Source: Pseudarthrobacter sp. PS3-L1
Lineage (GTDB): Bacteria > Actinomycetota > Actinomycetes > Actinomycetales > Micrococcaceae
DNA length: 64,000 nt
Direction of reading: 5' to 3'
NCBI RefSeq assembly: GCF_030063285.1
Contig: NZ_JASISU010000004.1
Span: forward strand, 434,001-498,000
In this document: in pieces, positions 1-9,182 of the stretch
Layout of the letters: the number at the start of each line of letters is the position of its first letter
Position numbering within the stretch: the first letter of the stretch is position 1
Program-made: the position numbers and the translations under genes
The notes under the pieces: model-generated
The model's database searches: none
Told to the model about the DNA's origin: nothing
Seen by the model: the letters and a program-made list of their open reading frames with translations, nothing else

Positions 1-1
1 C

Positions 2-844
2 CTGGGCCGCGGGTTTTCTGATCTTCGACAGTCGGGGTTCCTTCTGAAGCTCCTGGTCCGCAAGGAGCTGAAGGTCCGCTACCGGGGCTCTGTTTTGGGA
101 CTGCTGTGGTCCTATGTCAAACCTGGTGTTCAGTTTATTGTTTTCTACATTGCGCTAGGGGTTTTCCTAGGCCTTGAGAAGAGTGCGCGAAACCCGGACG
201 GGTTGGCAAATTACGCGATTTACCTGTTCTCCGGTATTATCCTGATCAATTTTTTCTCTGAAGCATTGGGAAATGCCGCGCGGTCAATAGTGAACAATGG
301 CAACCTGATCAAGAAAATCTACCTACCGCGAGAGCTCTTTCCCGTCGCTTCCGTCTGGGTGTCTGCAGTCCACTTCTTTCCGCAGCTTGTTATTCTTCTT
401 GTTGCCTGTATATTCGCTGGCTGGACTCCGACGGCGTTCCAACTGATCTCTGCTGTGGTTGGCTTTGTGATCGTGGGACTCCTGGCGACCGGGCTCGGTC
501 TGCTTTTTGGATCTGCCAACGTCTACTTCCGCGATTCTGAAAACCTTGTGGACATGCTGCTGATGATCGCCACGTGGGCTTCACCCGTCATGTACTCATG
601 GACCATGGTTGAACAGAAGCTCGGCCCCACGGTTTTCGCGTTCTACCAGGCAAACCCCATCACTATTGGTGTTGAGCTTTTTCACTTCGCTTTCTGGTAC
701 CCAACGACTGATGGGTCAGCATTGATGCCACCGAATCTGCTCATCCTCTGGGCCCCGGTTGGACTCGCTATCTCGCTGGTCATTTTGGGTCTCGGACAGT
801 TGACCTTCCGTCGGCTTGAAGGCCGTTTCGCGCAGGAGCTCTAG
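2..844 (+). CDS. ABC-2 type polysaccharide export permease (Wzm/TagG-like), 5' end outside window
   Basis: Membrane subunit of an ABC exporter that moves a lipid-linked polysaccharide or teichoic-acid-like polymer across the cytoplasmic membrane. The frame is open from base 2. The segment before the first in-window TTG (95) reads LVRKELKVRYRGSVLG, the typical amphipathic cytoplasmic lead of ABC-2 permeases, so the true start lies upstream of the window. At least five hydrophobic segments follow, including one near FIVFYIALGVFLGL and a C-terminal one near VGLAISLVILGLG. The TAG stop abuts the ATG of the ATPase gene with no spacer, so the two are co-transcribed and form the transporter. Base composition is visibly more AT-rich than the rest of the window. 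The polymer exported is not shown by the sequence; the rhamnose genes nearby suggest a rhamnose-containing glycan (inference). Confidence 0.85.
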   Translation: MGRGFSDLRQSGFLLKLLVRKELKVRYRGSVLGLLWSYVKPGVQFIVFYIALGVFLGLEKSARNPDGLANYAIYLFSGIILINFFSEALGNAARSIVNNGNLIKKIYLPRELFPVASVWVSAVHFFPQLVILLVACIFAGWTPTAFQLISAVVGFVIVGLLATGLGLLFGSANVYFRDSENLVDMLLMIATWASPVMYSWTMVEQKLGPTVFAFYQANPITIGVELFHFAFWYPTTDGSALMPPNLLILWAPVGLAISLVILGLGQLTFRRLEGRFAQEL

Positions 845-1570
845 ATGGTAAATGCAATTGAAGTATCCGACATCAGCAAACAGTTTGTCTTGCGACACAC
901 GCGTTCTATCAAGGAAGCCGTCGTGTGGCTTGCAAAAGGCCGGAAAGGGGATCTTTCGGAGAAGTTTCACGCCCTCAAAGATGTTTCCCTCGCGATCAAA
1001 ACCGGAGAAACTGTCGCCCTGCTCGGCCTCAATGGCTCCGGGAAGTCGACGCTTCTTAAGCATATTTCAGGCGTCATGCTCCCGGACTCGGGCACTGTCC
1101 ATACGAGGGGACGAGTTGCTGGCCTCATTGAGGTTGGCGCGGGGTTCCATCCTGACCTGTCAGGCAGAGACAACGTATACCTTAACGGTGCGATTCTTGG
1201 CATGACGGAGCAGCAGATCGAGGAGCGATTCGATGCCATCGTTGAATTCTCCGAGATTGGGCAGTTTATCGATACGGAAGTTAAGTTCTACTCCTCGGGG
1301 ATGTATCTTCGACTGGCATTTTCAGTAGCTGTCCATACCGATCCAGAAGTATTCCTCATTGACGAGATTCTTGCCGTCGGTGATGAACCTTTCCAGAAAA
1401 AATGCATCGAGAAGATTCAGCAACTGGCGCAGCAGGGGAAAACTCTGGTTGTCGTGAGCCATGACCTGGATCTTGTGTCTCGGATCTGCGATCGCGGAAT
1501 CCTCCTCGAACACGGAAAAATTACCTTCGACGGTCCGATTGTCCAGGCTGTGGAGCTCCTCCGGGCCTGA
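845..1570 (+). CDS. ABC transporter ATP-binding protein (Wzt/TagH-like, short form)
   Basis: Cytoplasmic ATPase that powers the permease encoded immediately upstream. Of 241 residues, Walker A is GLNGSGKST at about 61-69, the signature is YSSGM at about 149-153, Walker B is VFLIDE at about 169-174, and the H-loop is VSHDLD near 205. The phrase IEVGAGFHPDLSGRDN at about 95-110 is characteristic of the polysaccharide/teichoic-acid exporter subfamily rather than of drug or amino-acid importers. The protein ends soon after the nucleotide-binding domain, so it lacks the C-terminal carbohydrate-binding domain that some Wzt proteins use to recognise a capped glycan; export probably does not need cap recognition (inference). 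The ATG directly follows the permease stop codon. Confidence 0.9.
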   Translation: MVNAIEVSDISKQFVLRHTRSIKEAVVWLAKGRKGDLSEKFHALKDVSLAIKTGETVALLGLNGSGKSTLLKHISGVMLPDSGTVHTRGRVAGLIEVGAGFHPDLSGRDNVYLNGAILGMTEQQIEERFDAIVEFSEIGQFIDTEVKFYSSGMYLRLAFSVAVHTDPEVFLIDEILAVGDEPFQKKCIEKIQQLAQQGKTLVVVSHDLDLVSRICDRGILLEHGKITFDGPIVQAVELLRA

Positions 1571-1643
1571 TTGGCCGAATTTTCAGGTGGGAGACTGTTC
1601 TCCCGTCGGTGGCTCGCGTTTCATTCTTGAAGGCTAGGGGACC

Positions 1644-3764
1644 GTGCGGTCAACGCAAAAGGTTGTCCATGTAAGGGAAGTGTCTGCTGCACCCATAAAG
1701 CATTCTGGCCGCAGGCTCGATCTTCAGGGACTGCGGGCCTTGGCTGTGGGTTTGGTGATTGTTTATCATCTGTGGCCGAGCCTGCTTCCGGGTGGATTTG
1801 TAGGCGTGGATGTCTTTTTTGTTCTCTCCGGATACTTCATAGTTGGCTCTCTGGTTCGCGAAATCCAGCGAACTGGCAGTCTCAGCCTCACCAGATTTTA
1901 TACGCGACGAATTCTCCGGTTGCTTCCAGCATCAACTGTGGTCCTTCTCGCCACGTTGGCGGGAGCACTGTTAGTCCTACCGCAATCTCGGTGGCAGTCT
2001 ATATCGCAGGACGTGGCGATGTCTGCGCTGCAGATCCAGAATTGGCATCAAGCGTTCAGTACAGGAACCTACGCGGGTGCGACGGCACTGGTGTCGCCGG
2101 TCCAGCACTTTTGGTCCCTTGCTGTGGAGGAACAGTTCTACCTGGTTATCCCGGTCCTCCTTGCCTCCGTTGCCTGGTGGCGTTGGATGCCCGGCGCGTC
2201 ACTGCAAAGTCGTTGCCTCAAGCTTTTGCTGGTTCTCTTCGCTGTGTCCTTTGTCCACAGCACAGTGCTCTCGCAGTCCCACCACGACCTTGCGTACTTC
2301 GCCACGTCAACACGCGTCTGGGAGTTGGCGTTTGGTGGAATCCTCAGTCTTAGTGGTGCCGTGGCGCTATTTGGGGCTGCGTCCCGGCGCGTAGCCGGAT
2401 TCGTTGGACTCTCGGCTATTGCGTTGTCGGCCCTGATCTTCAGCACTGACCTGGCGTTTCCAGGTTTCCTGGCGCTCCTTCCGGTTCTGGGAGCCGGAGC
2501 CATCATCCTTGCCGGAGAGTCGCAGAGCGGAGGCTTGTCGAGTACGAGATCCGTGACGGCTCTTTTTTCTACGAGACCTTATGTGCTCGTGGGTGATGTT
2601 TCGTATTCGCTGTATCTTTGGCATTGGCCAGTCATCGTCTTTTTCGTGCAGGTGTCGGGGCGCCAACCAGATGCTGTCGATGGCATTGTGCTGGTAGCGG
2701 TTAGCCTTGGCCTTGCTGCCCTTTCCTATCTATGGGTGGAGCAGCCGTTTCGTGGCTCGGCGGGAGCCCGGGCGACGCGCCCATTCTCAAGGAAGGTAGG
2801 CCGCCATGCTCGTCGCGGGAAGACTGCCTTCGGCTTTGCCGCCGCGCTAATCGCGGGCACTGTGGTCATTGCAGCCGTGCCCTGGACAGTCATGGAAATG
2901 AAGTTCTCGAGCATTGAGCAGACATTAAATGTGCGGGAATATCCGGGAGCGCTAGTAATGCCCGCCGGGCAGGGTGTGGATACGCCTCCCAGCATGCCTG
3001 TGCTGCCCGATCCGGCAGTGGCGCTCAGGGACCTACCGATGACGGCAGCCGGGGACTGCGGTGTCTTTGATCCAGTTAAACAGGCGCGCGATAGCTGTGT
3101 CTTTGGAGCAGAAGACAGCGCGAGGACCATGGTGGTTATTGGCGACTCACATGCAGCCCAGTATGTCGATCCATTGGTATTGGCCGGAGCGCCAACTGGC
3201 TGGAATGTCCAGGCGATGGTCCGAAACGGTTGCCCGTTTTCGTCCTCGCCGCCTCGATCCGTCAACACAGTCTTTCAGGGGTGCGCAGATGCGAACGCCC
3301 TTTCCGTCGCCATGATCCTCGACCAGAAGCCTGATTTAGTGGTGGTCTCTGGAATGAATCCTGAGAGCTATGCTCGGGAGCTGAAATGGCGATGGACCGA
3401 CGATGAAAGCCTCCAGAAAGGATACGAGGATCTTCTGGGACAATTGCGCGCCGAGAACATTAGGGTTGCAGTTGTTCCTGACATTCCCCTCCCGGAAGGT
3501 TCAGTGCCGGATTGTGTGGCTTTGCGAGGTAGCAGTCCAGAGTGTGGAGTTCCTGTTCCCGACCGCGCTTCCCACCCGGACCCCCTCGCACTGGCCGCAG
3601 AAAATATCCAAGGCGTCGACGTGGTCAACCTTGACCCCTACCTCTGCGACGAGCACGTCTGCCCCGCCGTTCTGGGCAATGTGTTGGTCTATCGCGACAA
3701 CCACCTCACCAATACCTTCGCCAAGACGCTGGCCCGACCGCTGGGATTGCTCTTGGGCCTGTAG
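1644..3764 (+). CDS. acyltransferase-3 / SGNH fusion protein (OafA/YrhL type)
   Basis: Predicted membrane O-acetyltransferase for a cell-surface glycan. Residues about 24-390 form the acyltransferase-3 membrane domain, with RLDLQGLRALAV, the YH pair near 41-42, FSLxVEEQFY-type HFWSLAVEEQFYLV and the late motif GDVSYSLYLWHWPVIVFF. A cytoplasm-exit helix near 400 leads to an extracellular SGNH domain with GDSH near 498 and a catalytic D-x-x-H type DNHLT near 684. This two-domain form (about 700 residues) is the usual length for enzymes that pass acetyl groups across the membrane and then to sugar hydroxyls. The GTG start at 1644 follows an AGGGG ribosome site. It is separated from the ABC genes by 73 bases and is convergent with the next gene, with only 20 bases between stops. 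Confidence 0.9.
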   Translation: MRSTQKVVHVREVSAAPIKHSGRRLDLQGLRALAVGLVIVYHLWPSLLPGGFVGVDVFFVLSGYFIVGSLVREIQRTGSLSLTRFYTRRILRLLPASTVVLLATLAGALLVLPQSRWQSISQDVAMSALQIQNWHQAFSTGTYAGATALVSPVQHFWSLAVEEQFYLVIPVLLASVAWWRWMPGASLQSRCLKLLLVLFAVSFVHSTVLSQSHHDLAYFATSTRVWELAFGGILSLSGAVALFGAASRRVAGFVGLSAIALSALIFSTDLAFPGFLALLPVLGAGAIILAGESQSGGLSSTRSVTALFSTRPYVLVGDVSYSLYLWHWPVIVFFVQVSGRQPDAVDGIVLVAVSLGLAALSYLWVEQPFRGSAGARATRPFSRKVGRHARRGKTAFGFAAALIAGTVVIAAVPWTVMEMKFSSIEQTLNVREYPGALVMPAGQGVDTPPSMPVLPDPAVALRDLPMTAAGDCGVFDPVKQARDSCVFGAEDSARTMVVIGDSHAAQYVDPLVLAGAPTGWNVQAMVRNGCPFSSSPPRSVNTVFQGCADANALSVAMILDQKPDLVVVSGMNPESYARELKWRWTDDESLQKGYEDLLGQLRAENIRVAVVPDIPLPEGSVPDCVALRGSSPECGVPVPDRASHPDPLALAAENIQGVDVVNLDPYLCDEHVCPAVLGNVLVYRDNHLTNTFAKTLARPLGLLLGL

Positions 3765-3784
3765 GGCCAGGGACCCGACGGCGT

Positions 3785-5767
3785 CTACCGGCAGGCTGTC
3801 ACCTCGAAAAGCTTTGCATCGCCAACTTGCGCAAGAAGTGTGAAGCCGTCAGTAGGGTTGGAGATTTCAAGGCCCGGGAACCCTGCGCCGCCTCCGTTGA
3901 CTCCCTGGGTTCCAAAGTCGAGGACATAGCCAACGTTGAGGTCCCTAACCGCGTTGCAGACGTCAGGATCGCTGGCTGCCCAACGTAGCCTGCTGTTGAT
4001 CAGTTTTTCAGAGGCTGTGTAGGTGGTCAGCGTGTGCTTGGAAGTCGTGTTTCGGTCAGCCAAAGCGTAGGCCAGGGCAGCTCCGGTCCAGGGGTTTGCG
4101 GCGATAGTCGCCCCTTCCGGGACGAGGGCATCGACTTTTTCTAGGATTGCCAGTTCGTCTGAGCTCACAAGGGGTGAATCAGGCACTTCGGCGTAGCTCA
4201 TCCTGGCGGAATCAACTGACGCTGCCAGGGGGATCATCTGCGTGTAGCCAATGAGTCCAAAGACAACCAGCACAATGATCGTTGGCTGGAGGTAGCTCGA
4301 GACCGTTTTATTTGTCCCTAATTCCTGCCTATGGCCACCGAAGTCAAGTGAAGCGCATTTCTCCGCCAGCGCACCAGCACCGATTGCGGCCAGGGGTACT
4401 GCCATAACGGGCAGTAGGGCTGCAAGTCTGTAACTGTCGTTGTACCAGACACCTGTTACAGCCAGACGGAAGTCGAGGTCGGAGACGCCTGACACGACAA
4501 CGAAGAGGAAGCCAACGGCCGCAAACGATGCGACGGCCCACAATGACTGACGATGATGAATTAGGACGGCGAGGCCAGCGATCATCAGGATGCTTACTGT
4601 CCAGGCTGGTGGTCTGAGCATTGCGGAATTGCTGACAATCTCACCAATTGCCTGGCCTTCAGACTGGATGGGGCCCCAGGTGATTGCCTCAAGTGGTGGA
4701 CGAATCACCTGCCAAAGGTAGACCACGAGGAACCCGCCAACGATCAGTCCGACTACCGAGACGGCGGCTATTGCGAGAGCTTTGGGCGAGCGACCCCGCT
4801 TCAGAAGTCCAAGCACAAATGCACCGAGAATGACAGGGATCGAGAGCGCAAGAAGCGACATAACGCCATTGGGATGTGCCAGGGCGACCGCAAGGGACCC
4901 AGCTGGAGCCAAGTAATACCGCTGCAATCGGGAGGGGTCAGAGTCTTTGGCAACACCCAGGAAGATGGCTACGGCTCCCAGTACACCCGGAATGAGGCTG
5001 ATCGAGAGGAAATTCGGATACAAAACGCCGAAGTCCAGGAGTAGCAGCGGGAAGGACCCAAAACCGGCTGAGAGGAGCCCAGCCGCACCAATGACGATGG
5101 GGCGACGCCCAGCGATGGCCCTCGTGAGGAACATGCATCCTGAAACCCAGACGACTGCCGCAATACAAATGTTGAGGACGTTGACAACAACAGGAATCTC
5201 CGTGCCAGTTCCCTGCACCAGAAGACTTGCCATGTCGTGCCACGCCGCAGGGTAGAAAAACGCCGGTCCACCACCGCTGGTCATGTCGCTCAATGACAGT
5301 GACGAAGCATTCTTTGTGTCCAGGATGTACTGGATGGCGTTCAGGTGGAAAACATTGTCGAAAGTCTGGGAGATGTTCTCTGGGCGATCGAAGACCATTT
5401 TCAGTGAGTAGGCTACAAGGCCTGCACCGGCAACAAAGCCGATCAATGGGACTGCTAGTCGTCGATGGGCCTGACGCCACCCGATTTCAGTATTCTCGGC
5501 ACCAGCACGGAGCGCTGGGATGAATCGGAGGGCGATCATCAGGGCGCATAGGACCGCCACAACAACTGCCACGGGTAACAATGACCATGCCATTCCTGCC
5601 CGTGGCGCAAGCAAACCGGCAACAGAGACCATGCCTACGCTGAGGGATGGCGCCAGTGCCAGATAGCGTGCCTGTCGGATTCCCAGTGCCAGAAGCACCA
5701 GCCCCCCGGGGACAAAGAGAAGTGCAAGGCACGCAAGTGCCAGGGGGATGGTGCTGAACCAGGTCAC
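3785..5767 (-). CDS. large polytopic membrane protein, DUF6541-like
   Basis: A 660-residue integral membrane protein with about a dozen hydrophobic segments distributed over residues 1-500 and a soluble C-terminal part of about 150 residues (from about SMSYAEVPDSP to the end). The topology, with an early segment containing a conserved acidic/aromatic loop (ENISQTFDNVFHLNA) and a terminal extracytoplasmic domain, resembles actinobacterial GT-C-like or DUF6541 proteins of cell-wall glycan loci. The glycosyltransferase function is inference; no DxD or ExD catalytic pair was confirmed. It lies 38 bases downstream of rmlA on the same strand, so the two genes are probably co-transcribed. Confidence 0.7.
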   Translation of the reverse strand: MTWFSTIPLALACLALLFVPGGLVLLALGIRQARYLALAPSLSVGMVSVAGLLAPRAGMAWSLLPVAVVVAVLCALMIALRFIPALRAGAENTEIGWRQAHRRLAVPLIGFVAGAGLVAYSLKMVFDRPENISQTFDNVFHLNAIQYILDTKNASSLSLSDMTSGGGPAFFYPAAWHDMASLLVQGTGTEIPVVVNVLNICIAAVVWVSGCMFLTRAIAGRRPIVIGAAGLLSAGFGSFPLLLLDFGVLYPNFLSISLIPGVLGAVAIFLGVAKDSDPSRLQRYYLAPAGSLAVALAHPNGVMSLLALSIPVILGAFVLGLLKRGRSPKALAIAAVSVVGLIVGGFLVVYLWQVIRPPLEAITWGPIQSEGQAIGEIVSNSAMLRPPAWTVSILMIAGLAVLIHHRQSLWAVASFAAVGFLFVVVSGVSDLDFRLAVTGVWYNDSYRLAALLPVMAVPLAAIGAGALAEKCASLDFGGHRQELGTNKTVSSYLQPTIIVLVVFGLIGYTQMIPLAASVDSARMSYAEVPDSPLVSSDELAILEKVDALVPEGATIAANPWTGAALAYALADRNTTSKHTLTTYTASEKLINSRLRWAASDPDVCNAVRDLNVGYVLDFGTQGVNGGGAGFPGLEISNPTDGFTLLAQVGDAKLFEVTACR

Positions 5768-5805
5768 GTCATTCTTTCATGGTCGGGTAGGACAAGTACG
5801 GCAGG

Positions 5806-6669
5806 TCAGTCCTCAAGTAGTCCTAGAAGATAACTGCCATAACCACTTTTCGCCAAGGGTTCGGCCCGCGCTCGAAGTTCGTCATCAGTGAGAAATCCCT
5901 GGCGCCACGCGATTTCCTCCGGGGCGCCGATCTTCAATCCCTGTCGCGTCTCGATCGTTCGAACGAAGTTTGAAGCATCGTTGAGATCGCTGAATGTCCC
6001 GGTATCGAGCCAAGCTGTCCCGCGAGGAAGAATCTCAACGTGAAGGTCGCCGCGTTCGAGATAAGCGCGATTGATGTCAGTGATTTCCAACTCGCCGCGG
6101 GCTGACGGCTTGAGGTCCGCCGCTATGCCCACAACGTCATTGTCGTAAAAGTAGAGCCCCGGGACTGCGTAGTGACTTCGGGGGTGCTCAGGCTTTTCTT
6201 CAAGGGAAAGGGCCCTGCCTTCCTCATCGAATTCCACGACGCCGTAGGCTTTGGGATCTTTTACCCAGTAGCCAAAAACTGCCCCGCCTTTGATGTCTGC
6301 GTGCCGACGAAGCTGAGTGCCCATCCCCTGACCGTAAAAGATGTTGTCACCGAGTACCAGGGCAACATTTTCGTTGCCGATGTGGTCAGCTCCGAGGATA
6401 AAAGCTTGTGCGAGACCATCCGGAGTGGGCTGCTGAATGTACGTGAGGTTTACGCCAAACTGTGAACCGTCGCCCAGTAGGCGTTTGAATTGATCTGCGT
6501 CGTGGGGTGTGGTGATGATCAGGATGTCCCGGATGCCAGCCAGAATCAGTGTTGACAGGGGGTAGTAAATCATCGGCTTGTCATAGACCGGTACTAGCTG
6601 TTTACTGATACCCAAGGTGATTGGGTGGAGCCGGGAACCCGTGCCGCCTGCCAATATTATTCCGCGCAT
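5806..6669 (-). CDS. rmlA: glucose-1-phosphate thymidylyltransferase RmlA
   Basis: Catalyses dTTP plus glucose-1-phosphate to dTDP-glucose and pyrophosphate, the first step of dTDP-L-rhamnose synthesis. The 287-residue length is standard. The nucleotide-binding signature [20 protein letters not shown] begins at residue 8 and is followed by [20 protein letters not shown] (about 108-114), the [20 protein letters not shown] region and the late TAWLDTGTF are also typical. The other pathway genes, rmlB and fused rmlC-rmlD, lie about 9 kb away on the opposite strand, so dTDP-glucose is made from a separate transcript. The start ATG at 6669 begins MRGIILAGG, placing the Rossmann-like strand at the N terminus as expected. 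Confidence 0.96.
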   Translation of the reverse strand: MRGIILAGGTGSRLHPITLGISKQLVPVYDKPMIYYPLSTLILAGIRDILIITTPHDADQFKRLLGDGSQFGVNLTYIQQPTPDGLAQAFILGADHIGNENVALVLGDNIFYGQGMGTQLRRHADIKGGAVFGYWVKDPKAYGVVEFDEEGRALSLEEKPEHPRSHYAVPGLYFYDNDVVGIAADLKPSARGELEITDINRAYLERGDLHVEILPRGTAWLDTGTFSDLNDASNFVRTIETRQGLKIGAPEEIAWRQGFLTDDELRARAEPLAKSGYGSYLLGLLED

Positions 6670-6788
6670 TGGACAATCATCGCTTTACGTCGGTTGAACA
6701 CGCAAACCAGGCTAGCGAGTCCCACCGCTGAGCTGCGCCCTGCGCTAGCTCCTGCGGTAGCATTGCCTGTTGATGTTGTATAAGCCCA

Positions 6789-7958
6789 ATGCGATTCGGA
6801 GCTAGTGTGTCAGCCAGTAAGCCAGGGTCAGATCTCCGCTTCGGCAAGCAATTGGATCCCAGAAACAACAGCCTCAATCTCATCCGCTTGCTCCTTGCCT
6901 TGGCTGTGTTGGTACATCACAGCTGGCCACTCTCAGGAGCGCAGGGGGAGCCAGGTTTTGCCGGTGATTCGCTGGGCAGCTGGGCGGTTGCCGGGTTCTT
7001 TGTCGTCAGTGGCTACTTGATCACTGGGAGCCGCATGTCCCATCGATTGGGCGATTATCTTGTGCACCGGGTTGCGAGGATCATGCCGGCATTCGTCGTC
7101 TGCTTGATGACCATCGTCGTCTTTTTTGCCCCTATCGGCTACATCGTGGCCAAGGGTTCGCTGTCTGGATATTTTGGCACTGCAACTTCTCCGCTGAATT
7201 TTTTGGTTTCCAACCTGACGCTGAAAATAAACCACTACGATGTCGCGGGCACTCCACTGAACGTTCCATACGTCGGGGCATGGAATGGGTCCCTCTGGAG
7301 TCTGTACTACGAGTTCCTCTGCTACCTGGTTGTGGCGGTCCTTGGATCGTTCGCTGTGGTCCGCAAATCTCCTTGGGTTATGACGGCGCTCTTCGTTGTG
7401 GCTGTAGTTGCCCAGGCAAACACTGAGGTGATTGCGCAGTACACCAATGGCAACCCCGATGTTGTCCTGTTCCTCAGACTGCTGCCGTACTTTCTTGGTG
7501 GTGCAGTTCTGTTCATGTGGAAAGCGAAATTTGGAATCCACTGGCTGCCGGGAGTTCTCAGTCTTGCCATCGCGCTCCTGATGGTGTCCATCTTCCCCAC
7601 ATGGGGTGGGCAGGCTTCAGGGATCCTGATGGCCTACGGTATCCTCTGGATTTCTACGTGGCTTCCGCAACCTGCAGTCATCGCCAAGAACGATATCTCC
7701 TACGGCGTTTACATTTACGCTTTTGCATTTCAGCAACTGCTTGCCGTCTTCGGTGCCCACGAATGGGGCTTGCTGGCGTTTTCCGTTGCTGCCGCCGTCT
7801 TGACCATTCCAACCGCAATGGCCAGCTGGTTGTGGGTGGAAAGGCCTGTCATGCGGCGAGTCCGCGGCGCGTCGCGGCCACACAGGAGCAGGACCGGCCC
7901 GCTACCACTGACCGTTGATGCCGCCCCGTCAGCGCCCGGGACGTCTGTGGGCGCGTGA
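6789..7958 (+). CDS. acyltransferase-3 family membrane protein
   Basis: A 389-residue membrane acyltransferase without an SGNH domain. The N-terminal motif LNLIRLLLALAVLVHHSWPL at about 29-48 contains the HH pair in place of the usual YH, WNGSLWSLYYEFLCYLVV gives the WSL-x-x-E core near residue 165, and NDISYGVYIYAFAFQQLL near 302 is the late helix motif. The last about 35 residues are a basic and Pro/Ala-rich cytoplasmic tail. It probably modifies sugars of the polysaccharide made by this locus, but donor and acceptor are unknown. It is divergent from rmlA with a 119-base shared upstream region, and its transcript probably ends at the strong hairpin at 7980-8020. The ATG at 6789 was chosen; the next in-frame starts would remove the first motif. 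Confidence 0.88.
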   Translation: MRFGASVSASKPGSDLRFGKQLDPRNNSLNLIRLLLALAVLVHHSWPLSGAQGEPGFAGDSLGSWAVAGFFVVSGYLITGSRMSHRLGDYLVHRVARIMPAFVVCLMTIVVFFAPIGYIVAKGSLSGYFGTATSPLNFLVSNLTLKINHYDVAGTPLNVPYVGAWNGSLWSLYYEFLCYLVVAVLGSFAVVRKSPWVMTALFVVAVVAQANTEVIAQYTNGNPDVVLFLRLLPYFLGGAVLFMWKAKFGIHWLPGVLSLAIALLMVSIFPTWGGQASGILMAYGILWISTWLPQPAVIAKNDISYGVYIYAFAFQQLLAVFGAHEWGLLAFSVAAAVLTIPTAMASWLWVERPVMRRVRGASRPHRSRTGPLPLTVDAAPSAPGTSVGA

Positions 7959-7979
7959 CCCCTGGGGAACGTCGAGCGC

Positions 7980-8020
7980 AGATGCCGATGGCCACGCAGT
8001 TCGCGTGGCCATCGGCATCT
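7980..8020. terminator. bidirectional terminator hairpin between convergent genes
   Basis: An 18-bp perfect stem (arms 7980-7997 and 8003-8020) with the five-base loop AGTTC lies between the stop of the acyltransferase at 7958 and the stop of the SDR gene at 8064, which face each other. No long T-run follows on either strand, but symmetry and position fit a shared terminator. Confidence 0.8.
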
Positions 8021-8063
8021 CTGTACCTACTCCGTCAAGCTGGTTCGGCAATGAGCCAGCAAG

Positions 8064-9158
8064 TCAGTAGGGCTTAACGTCGGGCTGGGCATCAATCCAG
8101 CTAGCCAGTCGCTCTATCCCGGCCTCCAGGTTGTATTGCGGGACCCAGTCAAGCGTCTTTCTTGCATCTTCCACGTCCGCCCATGCGTGCCTGACGTCAC
8201 CTTGCCGGTATTGGCCAGTGACGTGCGGTTCCGGAGCACCGTAGTGCTGGGCGATGATGCGTGCTGCAGTTCCGATGGTCTGGAACTCCCCGGACCCAAT
8301 ATCCATCGGTTGCGCCTGCACGGTGGGGGAGAGCGCACCAGCAACAATTGCAGACGCGACATCGTCTATCAGAACAAAATCCCTTCGGACCTCTCCGTCC
8401 TCATAGAGGGGGATGGATTTCCCGCCCATGGCTATCCTGCAGAACAGGCTCATGATGCCGGTGTAGGGGTTAATCAGCGATTGTCCTGGTCCGTAGACAT
8501 TCTGCAGGCGCAGGATGACTGTCTGCACGCCGTACGACTTTGCCCAGGCCTGGATGATATTTTCCTGCGCCAGCTTTGTGGCGCCGTAGACACTTACCGG
8601 CGCAGGAAAAGTTCTCGACGCTTTCATGGGTTCGGGTGTCGACCCGGGGAAATCCCACTGCTGTTCGTCCAGTGTTTCGCTGGTCCGCTGACCGGGGTAG
8701 AAACTTTTCCCGTCGATATCTGTCCAAGCACCCTCGCCGTATACTGCGCGGCTGGAGGAAAGCACTATCCGGCGCGGCAGCTTGCCGTGTCGGTTGAGGC
8801 CATCGAGCATTTGCGTGGTGCCCACCACATTGGCTTGGGCGTGCCGGGTGGACTCCTCCAGGGATTGCCCGGTACCTGTCTCAGCAGCGAGGTGGATAAC
8901 GACGTCGGGAGTTATGTCCGAGAGGACTTCATCCCATGTGTCGGGGGAAGTGATGTCGGCCTTAACGAGCTCGGCTCCGTCAGCGAGTTCCGCTGGACGT
9001 TGGCCTGAGGCGTGGATCTGCGGGTGAAGGCTGTCGACGACAATGACTCGGTCGAAGTTTTCTACCAGAGCAGGCGAGATGGCGCAGCCGATAAAGCCGG
9101 CGCCGCCAGTCACCAGGACCGTGCCGCGAGCCGTAGGTTCCGGGGTGGAATGTGTCAC
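8064..9158 (-). CDS. NAD-dependent epimerase/dehydratase, dTDP-L-rhamnose 4-epimerase type
   Basis: Extended short-chain dehydrogenase of 364 residues. GGAGFIG at residues 18-24 binds NAD, SSS at about 134-136 and the catalytic YGATK (Tyr191, Lys195) complete the active site. The block HLAAETGTGQS near 89-99 and SSRAVYGEG at 135-143 are reminiscent of the WbiB group that epimerises dTDP-L-rhamnose at C4 to dTDP-6-deoxy-L-talose; this subgroup call is from memory of family sequences and is only moderately sure. A general NDP-sugar epimerase or dehydratase remains possible. The context of a rhamnose pathway in the same locus supports a dTDP-deoxysugar substrate. It is 24 bases downstream of a glycosyltransferase gene on the same strand, and hence likely the last gene of the operon 11274-8064. 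Confidence 0.82.
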   Translation of the reverse strand: MTHSTPEPTARGTVLVTGGAGFIGCAISPALVENFDRVIVVDSLHPQIHASGQRPAELADGAELVKADITSPDTWDEVLSDITPDVVIHLAAETGTGQSLEESTRHAQANVVGTTQMLDGLNRHGKLPRRIVLSSSRAVYGEGAWTDIDGKSFYPGQRTSETLDEQQWDFPGSTPEPMKASRTFPAPVSVYGATKLAQENIIQAWAKSYGVQTVILRLQNVYGPGQSLINPYTGIMSLFCRIAMGGKSIPLYEDGEVRRDFVLIDDVASAIVAGALSPTVQAQPMDIGSGEFQTIGTAARIIAQHYGAPEPHVTGQYRQGDVRHAWADVEDARKTLDWVPQYNLEAGIERLASWIDAQPDVKPY

Positions 9159-9182
9159 AGGTGACCTTTCGGTGTAGTGGAT

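Noticed and set aside
2726..3268. Minus-strand frame of 180 codons within the first acyltransferase
   Set aside because: It is inside a clear coding region, has no homology motif and no start signal.
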